In this document: piece by piece, positions 56,789-64,000 of the stretch
Position numbering within the stretch: the first letter of the stretch is position 1
Layout: each line of letters opens with the position of its first letter
Notes under the pieces: model-generated
Seen by the model: only the letters and a program-made list of their open reading frames with translations
The model's database searches: none
Told to the model about the DNA's origin: nothing
Translations under genes and position numbers: made by a program
Assembly: GCA_039105265.1 (NCBI GenBank)
Contig: JAPFFF010000001.1
Span: 5,642,001-5,706,000, forward strand
Length of the DNA: 64,000 nucleotides
Source of the DNA: Tritrichomonas musculus
Taxonomy: Eukaryota; Parabasalia; Tritrichomonadida; Tritrichomonadidae
Direction: 5' to 3'

Positions 56789-57014
56789 GCTTTAATATTA
56801 AATTGCAAAGAAAACAATTATCAAAATAGGTTTTGTATAACAAAGTATAAATGCCATATTATTAATAAAAAATAATATTTCATTCAAAAAGTTTAAAAAT
56901 TGTTATAATTGTGATTCTTAAGATAAATTATCTTAGATAATGCCTTATGCAAATAATAATCCCATTATAATTTAATTATTTGATGAACATTTATCTATGG
57001 TTTTCAATATTTAA

Positions 57015-57254
57015 GGTACAAATCCAGTACGTTTAGTAACCGCAATTTTTTTTGACATTCTCAAAGAATAAGATGACATGTTAAATAAAAAACGATTATT
57101 TTTATCCATTTCATATAACATGTCATAATGTTTATTTAAATTGTAAAATAAGTGTCAAAAACAAACCTAGTCAATTTAAACTTTTTCAGAGACATGCAAC
57201 TATTCAAATAATAAACGTTCTCCTATTCAAAAAATAACGTACTGGATTTGTACC
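57015..57254. mobile_element. TTAA-flanked MITE, copy 2 (piggyBac-like)
   Basis: 240 bases, same family as 41517-41766 in the opposite orientation. The ends are GGTACAAATCCAGTACGTT and its complement, flanked by TTAA at 57011-57014 and 57255-57258. This copy lacks the long T run seen in copy 1, and its inverted ends extend further. It abuts the BRCT/SANT transposon by about 30 bases. Confidence 0.82.
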
Positions 57255-57286
57255 TTAAGACATTTAATATTAAAATATTATTATTA

Positions 57287-60200
57287 CCCTATATTTTAAC
57301 GTCTGCTGTTGAATTTCCCGATTGAATGGCCATTCAAAATTCAGATGATTCAATTTTTTCTGAGTATAATTCTATGAGTTTATTGAAATAAAAAATGTCA
57401 TTAATTCAAATATTTTTTATAATATTTTGTAATTAAAAAAATATTATTATTATTTTATTTTGCTATATTCATTTATTTAAATTGTTATGGATAATGTTCC
57501 CAGTTTTCACTCATGTTCATCAGGCTTCCATTCGCTTGAATCACTTTCATCATTATCAGATATAAGTAGTTCTTTCAATCTGGGAATATTCCAAGCAGCT
57601 TTTTTTGATTGATCAGTTAAATTATGAAAAATGTTTTCCATATTTTTAGTGACGTTTTCATGCCTCTTTTTGTTGATATTGATAGGATCTTTCTCTTCAT
57701 CAGCAACCAGCTTTTTTTTTGCAATACCAAAAATGGAAATATCAAGAGGCTGGTATTCAGCTGTTCCAGAAGCTGGTACAAATATTAATTGAATACCAAG
57801 CTTCTTAGCTTCTTCTTTGACTTTCTCATTTATATGACTTTTATAAACGTCCAAGACTAACGCAAAATTTTGATTATTCATTTTTTTTTTTAACCGCTTT
57901 AAATATTTTATAATTACTTCTGTTGTTGTCCAGCCGGACTTTGAATGTGAAATGAATTCATTATCGTTCTTATGAATTGAAAATTTTCGTTCACATTGCT
58001 GTGAAACACCTTTTGCAACAATTCCCAGAGGTATATCTTGCTCTGGATCGTAACTGATTGCACCAATAAATGTCGTTGCCTCTTTGTCTTTCAAATCATT
58101 TTTTTCGACCAAAGCATCATCTTTCCCTTTTAATGAAATAATTTTTGATGCAAAATTTTGCGTCCTGACACTTGTTTCGTCCATATTTATGACTTTTTGC
58201 GGCCCATACTTATCAATAGCAATTGCAACTTCATTCAGGTATCTTTCTATTTGAAATGATGAAACTTGACCACGACGTTTATAATGAGCTTTTTTAAAAA
58301 CCAATTTGTGTCTCATCATAAAATTGAATATCCAGGTCCTACTGGCCTGGAAATCATTCAAATAATCATCGATTAATTTTTGCGGTTCTCGATCGGCTGT
58401 TTCCAGAAAGTCGTCAAATTCATCTCCATATTTTTCAATGTCTATTTGGCCGTTTTCATCCAAAGGATTTTCTTTCTTTTTGTATTTATAAAGAATAAAT
58501 GATTTTGTGGCTATATTCAAAGGTGAATTGAAAATTTTCAATGCTAATTCTTTAATAAAATTAATAGTCACTAGTTCGTTATTTTTAAGATGATCAGCAA
58601 TTTGTTGAAATAAAATTTCTTCTTCTTCCGGAATTAATGATTTATAAAAATAATCATTTGACATATATGAGCATATTTTCTCCTCAGGTTTTCCATCAAA
58701 AAGATTCTTTAACCGAATATCATTTATACTTTTTAAATAATTATACCTGTTTCTGCATGACTCTCCGGTTCTATACACGACATATTTGGCCACACTTGGC
58801 CAATGAATTTCACCTTTTTCATTTAAAATTGCCTTTGTCAAATAACCTTGTTTTAGTACTGTTAATAAATTCTCAGTCTCTGTTTCGGACCACTGTCCAT
58901 GAACTTCAGAAAAATAACCACTAAGAGGTGTCAGTTTCATTTCATTCTTATATCCTTTTGAATTTTGGAGCATCAAGTGAAAATCTTTTTCATTCAATTT
59001 TTGTGTTTTAAATAGTGAATTCTTTTCACCTAATTTTAAAATTGAAGTTATTTTATTGAATGCTGATTGGCAGTTATCTTTGAAATTTTCATCGCTCTCA
59101 TTTTTTAAAAATTCATATTTTGGTTCCAAATTTTTTTTTAAATCTGAATATCCCCAGTGAGGATGATCTTTAAACAAATGATATGAAAATTCAAAAAATG
59201 AATCATCATAATTCAATTTTACATTAATATAGTATTTATTAGGAGATAAATAATTTGGTGAAAATTGTAAAGCCAATAACCATGATGCGTGAATCAATTT
59301 GATATCATTATTTTCTGTTTCATCTAAATTTTTTTCGTCTGTAATAATAAAATTTGCATTATCATCGACAACAATTCCTCCCATTGAATAAACCAAATTT
59401 GTATATTGTTTGGCTCTATTCTTATCTATACGATAAAATTTAATAGATTTCTCATACAACCAAAGATTAAATAAATAAGGAGTTTTGTAGTCAAATGAAA
59501 AAGGATTTATTTTCATATCAATCATTGATTCATAACAAATATAAGAAATTGCAAAAGGTTTTTCGAGCTTTTTATTATTTGGTGTTGTTATGGTAATCAA
59601 GATATCTGCTTGATTTATCTTGTTTACAACTTGACCATTAATAGATTTGATTGTGTTTAATATAAAATCGATTTGTTTTTGTTTTAATTCTGATGAAATA
59701 AAAACTGAATGCATTCTCCAGGAAAAGGAAAAAGAACTTTTTTTTTTTTTATTTGGGTTGTGAATTAATTCAATTTTTTTAAGATTCATAACATCGTTTT
59801 TTATTATTATTATTATTATTATTCAACAAATAGTTTATATTCATAGAAATAAACATGTTAATAATAAAAACCAAAATTATAAAAATTCTATCAAAAAGTT
59901 TCATCGTAAAATTATGAGAAATGTTAAAATCATATAATTTCGTATTTTAAACATGTTTAGCAATAAAAAATAATAAAAATTAAAAAACAATATTCAATTA
60001 CTTTTATAAAATGGTTTTCAAAAAGTTTTTAAATAAAAAGATAATTTTTCAATCTAAATAGGTTGATAGTTAAATAAAAATAAATTTATCTTTTATGAAA
60101 AAAAATAATTTAATAAATAAAACATAAATTTAGTTTTAATAAAGAATCATAAATACAAATATATAGATAATGATTATTTTTATATAAAATAAAATTAAAA

Positions 60201-61026
60201 ATTGCATTGAAAATATTGAAATTGTTCAAATAATATATATTCATATGAAAATAAACAATATCGATAATGAGGCAAAATCAAATATCATTAAAATAATAAA
60301 TAATTATCATTGTTAGGATAAAAATATATCTAAAAATATAAATCTTTGGATGCTTTTTTTTTACTTCAAAATTTAATTTATCCACCGAATAATCTTTTTT
60401 AATATATGAAACTTCGAGATTACTCTGTTAACTTACTTTTTTTAAAAAAATCGTGAAATTTTAATCAATGTAAAAAATGCTTTTTTTATATTTTTGGAAA
60501 GGGTTGATTGCTGACATTAAATATTTGGAAAGATTTCAAAGAAACTAAAGGAAAACACACAAAAAAAAAGGATTTGATCATCTTAGATTTTGGAGGCGAA
60601 AAATTGTTTTGTTAATTCATGCAAATAAATCAACTTAAAATGCACCAATATATATTTTTTTATTATAAACTTCTATTCAAAAAAGATTTTAATTCTAGAT
60701 TAAATGCAATGATGCAGATATCAAAAAAACAAAAAAAAACTTTTTTCTCATCATTAAGAAGAGGACAGACCACATAAAATACTTATATAAAAAAAGTTAA
60801 ATATTTCCCTTTTATAACACTGAATTGATAAAAAATGTGGAAAAAAGTGAAATAAACGGTCAATAAAACAAACGTACATATTATTTTTTGAATTAAAAAA
60901 AAAGAATTGTCATGTTTTTGAATAAAAAGAAAAAAAGAAAAAAAAATTGTTAAGAAAAAATTCAGAGTTTTTTTTCAAGTAAACCATTCAATCGGGAAAT
61001 TCAACAGCAGACGTTAAAATATAGGG
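57287..61026 (-). mobile_element. 3.74-kb Tc1/mariner-pogo-type DNA transposon, apparently whole
   Basis: Perfect 43-base terminal inverted repeats (57287-57329 and 60984-61026; start CCCTATATTTTAACGTCTGC) flanked by TA on both sides (57285-57286, 61027-61028). It encodes one intact minus-strand transposase of 760 residues. About 1.2 kb of AT-rich non-coding DNA lies between the gene start and the right end. Identical ends and an open frame point to very recent movement and possibly an active copy. Confidence 0.92.
57507..59789 (-). CDS. Transposase with BRCT, SANT/Myb, HTH and DDE domains
   Basis: A 760-residue intact protein. Residues about 25-115 and 130-200 look like tandem BRCT-type domains (FISSELKQKQIDFILNTIKS then GGIVV, and KLIHASWLLAL with the conserved Trp). 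About 293-350 is a SANT/Myb-like domain (GQWSETETENLLTVLKQGY then HWPSVAKYVVYRTGESCRNR). About 470-510 fits a CENP-B/Tc5-type HTH. The DDE domain has catalytic Asp in INMDETSV (about 537), VLDVYKSH (about 646) and EYQPLDISIF (about 682), with 35 residues between the last two. The transposase excises and inserts the element at TA. BRCT and SANT domains could aid target choice or contact with repair or chromatin proteins; that is inference. Confidence 0.88.
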   Translation of the reverse strand: MNLKKIELIHNPNKKKKSSFSFSWRMHSVFISSELKQKQIDFILNTIKSINGQVVNKINQADILITITTPNNKKLEKPFAISYICYESMIDMKINPFSFDYKTPYLFNLWLYEKSIKFYRIDKNRAKQYTNLVYSMGGIVVDDNANFIITDEKNLDETENNDIKLIHASWLLALQFSPNYLSPNKYYINVKLNYDDSFFEFSYHLFKDHPHWGYSDLKKNLEPKYEFLKNESDENFKDNCQSAFNKITSILKLGEKNSLFKTQKLNEKDFHLMLQNSKGYKNEMKLTPLSGYFSEVHGQWSETETENLLTVLKQGYLTKAILNEKGEIHWPSVAKYVVYRTGESCRNRYNYLKSINDIRLKNLFDGKPEEKICSYMSNDYFYKSLIPEEEEILFQQIADHLKNNELVTINFIKELALKIFNSPLNIATKSFILYKYKKKENPLDENGQIDIEKYGDEFDDFLETADREPQKLIDDYLNDFQASRTWIFNFMMRHKLVFKKAHYKRRGQVSSFQIERYLNEVAIAIDKYGPQKVINMDETSVRTQNFASKIISLKGKDDALVEKNDLKDKEATTFIGAISYDPEQDIPLGIVAKGVSQQCERKFSIHKNDNEFISHSKSGWTTTEVIIKYLKRLKKKMNNQNFALVLDVYKSHINEKVKEEAKKLGIQLIFVPASGTAEYQPLDISIFGIAKKKLVADEEKDPININKKRHENVTKNMENIFHNLTDQSKKAAWNIPRLKELLISDNDESDSSEWKPDEHE

Positions 61027-61028
61027 TA

Positions 61029-61894
61029 TTTTTTTTTTTTCCTACTTATTACATTTTTATTATTTATTTAATAAGCCTATTATTATTTTTTTGAATCTTT
61101 CCTAATGCAAATACGTATATACTGCTACAATTAGATAATGAAAAAACAATAAGATTAAAACTACCAAAGATAGTGATCAATAATTGCTTAAGAGGATATT
61201 TAAAAATATAATTCATGCCAAATTATCTAAATAAAAAACTTAAAAATATCAAAATATTACATATTCATTCATAAAAATATTCAATTCATTAATGAAGGTT
61301 AAATTTTGTTAAAAAATTGATAACACAATAATTGATCATAAAAAATATTTGCAATAAGAATTATTTTTCAGAAAAAAAAAAATAAAATAAAAATTGTGTT
61401 CTCAAAAAGTTTGTTTTTCTGAAGTTTACAATTTTTTTTTTTTTGAGAGAGTTGCACCTATTCTATAAAAACTATACATCAGAAATCACCTTTCAAAATT
61501 CATAGAAAAGTTTCAACTTTTTAAATGATCTAATAATTTTCAATAAAAAAGGATAAATAAAAATGGTTAAAAAAAAAAAAAAAAAAAACTACCATTGAAC
61601 ATCATTGCTATCAAAACAATGCCATACAATGTTTCTATTATTTACTGAGAGTTATTGGGCGAAAATTTCTTTTAAATTAAATCAAAATCAAACAATCAAA
61701 CTTTTTTAAAAAAATTGAAGTAAAAAATTATACCCACTTTTTATGGAATTGAAAACAAAGAATTTATCTATTGAATATTCAATATGCTATCAAAATGAAT
61801 GTTCAACAACATTCAATTATTTATAATCAATAGAAAAAATTGATAAAGAAAAGATTTAATTATTTCATCGTTTTTATCCAATCAATAAATTTAT
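61029..61894. other. Intergenic region
   Basis: AT-rich, with A/T runs at about 61029-61041, 61431-61443 and 61568-61588. No gene seen. Confidence 0.5.
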
Positions 61895-62608
61895 ATGGAA
61901 ACTTCAAAACAGGCATCGAGTCAAGCACCAATTGATCATTCTTTTGCTGGTGCAATGCTGAGTTTCATGCTAACTGATGCTATATTTAGAGGCATTCAAG
62001 GGACACCAAATGGATATAAATATGATTTGGTTGATACTTCTCTTTCTGCTGTTCAAAGTGGAATATCTTACATTGCTTATCAAGCTGCTGTAGAATCTCT
62101 TGCTAAAGTGAGTAAAAAATTTAAAGAAATCAAAGAAGATCCAAGTCGTAAATCACAATTCATTGTTTATGTTGTTGGTGGCTCATTGGCGGCTTCATTT
62201 GCAACTGGAATCAATTATCCAATTGAATGCATCCGTGATTTGAGGCATCATAAAAAAGAAGGAAAAATTGATTACAAATTAAATATGTCTTTTAAGAATG
62301 CTAGGAAATGGTACGCTGATCGTGTATTTGGGTACATTGGATTTGCTACTTCAATGGGAAATATCAATCCTCATCTTAAACAACCAAGAAGTAGCATTCA
62401 TAAATGGTATCAATCACAACTTCTCATTCAAATGTCTCATCTGAATGGAATTTTAACTGCTTATCCTTACCAATACATGCGTTATGGCGTTGCTTTTGTT
62501 CCTTATATGAAAAACTATATGAAATCAGTTGGAAGGAAAATAATATCATCTGATCTTTCTAATTATTTCAAACGAGAAATATCAGGAATACCATTCATGC
62601 AAATTTAA
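61895..62608 (+). CDS. Putative mitochondrial-carrier-like membrane protein
   Basis: A 237-residue protein with several hydrophobic helices (AGAMLSFMLTDAIFRGI; FIVYVVGGSLAASFATGI). NYPIECIRDLRHH contains PxExxR and AYPYQYMRY contains PxQxxR. Both resemble the PxDxxK/R signature at the end of odd helices in mitochondrial carriers, with a GG-small-residue helix preceding the first. Carriers are usually about 300 residues with three such repeats; here the first repeat is hard to see and the protein is short. If right, it would sit in the hydrogenosome membrane, which trichomonads have in place of a mitochondrion, and exchange small metabolites. The N-terminus METSKQASSQAP is not a clear targeting signal. 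The TAA stop lies in a TAAA. Confidence 0.45.
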   Translation: METSKQASSQAPIDHSFAGAMLSFMLTDAIFRGIQGTPNGYKYDLVDTSLSAVQSGISYIAYQAAVESLAKVSKKFKEIKEDPSRKSQFIVYVVGGSLAASFATGINYPIECIRDLRHHKKEGKIDYKLNMSFKNARKWYADRVFGYIGFATSMGNINPHLKQPRSSIHKWYQSQLLIQMSHLNGILTAYPYQYMRYGVAFVPYMKNYMKSVGRKIISSDLSNYFKREISGIPFMQI

Positions 62609-63055
62609 ATTTAACAAGTGTAAATAAAAACGGAATAACGCGAACCATTTTTTCTTTTTTACTGAAAATGTTTTTTATCGTTATTCTAATAACTTTTTCA
62701 ATGAATAAACTATTCAAAAATTATAAAATATTTCATTGATTTAAAAAAAAATCAATTAAACTTATCGACAATCTAGCATCTTAATTTCTCCTTCCAATTA
62801 TATACGAAATCCAGCAAAATTGAGAACTTTTTGATTGTGAAAATATAAGAAAATCACAGCTCTAAAACAAATTCTTTTATAAGTGATATTCTTTTTACAA
62901 AACCACTTTTTTTGAATAAAAATAACAAGCAAAAAAATGCTAATAACTTTTTATGAGAAAAAAGTTATTCAAAAAGTGTTAATTGAAAGGAATTTTCAAA
63001 ATATTAAACAAATCAATGAAAAATTTTTTTAATATAAAACCAACAATATTAAACA
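62609..63055. other. Intergenic spacer between convergent genes
   Basis: AT-rich, with one near-copy of the 12-mer (TTCAAAAAGTGT, 62968-62979). No gene seen. Confidence 0.5.
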
Positions 63056-64000
63056 TCAAGCTCTGTAATTAAGACCGAATTCATACAGATCTTTGTCGAC
63101 GAGAATGGATGTATCATCATGCACTTTGATCTCCTTTCTCAAGTTATGAATTGTGCCTGCGGACAGCGAAACAGACAAGATGAGCAGCAAGATGTCGCTG
63201 ATGTTGTACGTCATGTACACTTTCTCAGGCTGATTTGTGTATCTAATTGAGAGCACATACGAGAAGAAGATCAAAAAGAAAGCCTCAATGAACGATAGAA
63301 ATGAAGCTCGGAGCGGTTTGCCGATACAAAGGTGAAGTGTTTTACACATCACGTTAATTGAAGAGAACCAATTCGTATAGAATGGAATTTTCAATATTTT
63401 TTTAGAAAAGGCGATGTCAATCGATGAGTCGAGGTAGATGCTTGAAATCAGGTTCGGCTCGATGATCATGAAGCAAGAGAAGACTGCGTCAAACAGAACC
63501 GATATCAAAATGGCAAAACCGAAACATTTCAATAGTCTTCTATTGTCGTGGGCACCGTAATCAAAAGTGCCAACGGTTAAAAAACCGATACTAACCGCCA
63601 AAGAAACAGAAGATCCCAATGAATCAACTTTAACATAAATTGACTGTATACCCGCTAAACTATCCACTTTTTCTGGGGATTTGACGGTTGACAATAGAAA
63701 CCGCATGAAAAATATGGGAGGTGTCACATTACACAAAAAACTGACAACTGACGATAGAGCATTTTTTAAGGTTTGAAAGGTGGCCGTTAAAACCGGTAAC
63801 GGATATGTTGAAAAATTGACACTATAACCGAATTTATTTGAATATATCATGATGAATAAAATAAGGCCAATTAAGGCTTGTGAAATTGACCATTGAAGTG
63901 AAATGAATGTGATGTCAATTTTGAATACAAATAGAAAAAGTGGAGTCAATAAGACAACTTGAAAAATTGACTGGATAATATGAAGGAGACCGTTTAAAAA
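63056..64000 (-). CDS. MATE-like multidrug/organic-cation transporter, 5' part beyond the window
   Basis: The frame is open to the window edge, so the start lies outside; about 314 residues are visible. There are six to seven hydrophobic helices. The core matches MATE family style: QALIGLILFIMIY, then a helix pair with PPIFFMRFLL, then SLAVSIGFLTVGTFDYGAHD followed by NRRLL, close to the MATE pattern (A.S.GFL..GT..YGA.N..R). MATE proteins export organic cations and drugs in exchange for protons or sodium, in the plasma membrane or vesicles. The C-terminus is a soluble tail (DDTSILVDKDLYEFGLNYRA). The codon use is richer in GC than in neighbouring spacers. Trichomonads carry expanded MATE-like families. 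The substrate is unknown. Confidence 0.6.
   Translation of the reverse strand, partial: FLNGLLHIIQSIFQVVLLTPLFLFVFKIDITFISLQWSISQALIGLILFIMIYSNKFGYSVNFSTYPLPVLTATFQTLKNALSSVVSFLCNVTPPIFFMRFLLSTVKSPEKVDSLAGIQSIYVKVDSLGSSVSLAVSIGFLTVGTFDYGAHDNRRLLKCFGFAILISVLFDAVFSCFMIIEPNLISSIYLDSSIDIAFSKKILKIPFYTNWFSSINVMCKTLHLCIGKPLRASFLSFIEAFFLIFFSYVLSIRYTNQPEKVYMTYNISDILLLILSVSLSAGTIHNLRKEIKVHDDTSILVDKDLYEFGLNYRA

Overview
The window looks like a piece of a parabasalid (trichomonad) nuclear genome, most likely Tritrichomonas or a close relative. The evidence is a very AT-rich, intron-poor sequence with long A and T runs and a set of trichomonad-type families: a Sel1-repeat protein kinase, a BspA-type leucine-rich-repeat protein fused to a kinase, a DUF3447/ankyrin gene, a BTB/F5-8-type-C protein and a Cys-rich tandem-repeat surface protein. 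Many DNA transposons are present. Histone H4 is intronless, with an initiator-like TCATTTT nine bases upstream of its ATG. Species assignment is inference; no rRNA marker is present.

Layout. 1-1.2 kb holds a decayed glycoside hydrolase family 2 gene. 2.3-12 kb holds three minus-strand genes: Sel1 kinase, BspA-LRR kinase (frameshifted) and an FG-GAP-like type I membrane protein. 12.2-14.4 kb holds a dead esterase, then ORMDL and Rab on the plus strand. 15.7-17 kb holds a frameshifted BTB/F5-8C gene. 18.8-20.0 kb is a mariner element with complete ends and one stop in its transposase. 20.0-24.3 kb is an island of unrecognised, broken, mobile- or virus-like reading frames. 24.3-27.9 kb is a 3.5 kb minisatellite (19-21 bp units). 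It leads to a 2873-residue surface protein with 39 near-identical 55-residue Cys-rich repeats (28.4-37.0 kb).

38.6-49.6 kb holds a bacterial-type GNAT_C/DUF5596 gene, three small inverted-repeat elements, a broken DUF3447/ankyrin gene whose repeats are spread like beads between non-coding spacers, and histone H4. 49.8-51.2 kb encodes a PPP-family phosphatase that has lost several metal-binding residues. 53.9-54.8 kb carries a convergent pair of small paralogues of unknown function. 56.0-61.0 kb is a transposon cluster: a hAT-type non-autonomous element with an 8 bp target duplication, a TTAA-flanked MITE, and an apparently whole 3.74 kb transposon with perfect 43 bp ends and an intact BRCT-BRCT-SANT-HTH-DDE transposase. 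The window closes with a small carrier-like membrane protein and the 3' part of a MATE-like transporter.

No operon-like pathway joins these genes. The themes are surface-exposed repeat proteins, expanded signalling families (kinases, Rab, PPP) and recent DNA-transposon activity. The strongest candidates for a second look are the BRCT/SANT transposon, the recently homogenised surface-repeat array beside its minisatellite, the split ankyrin gene, and the unidentified island at 20-24 kb.
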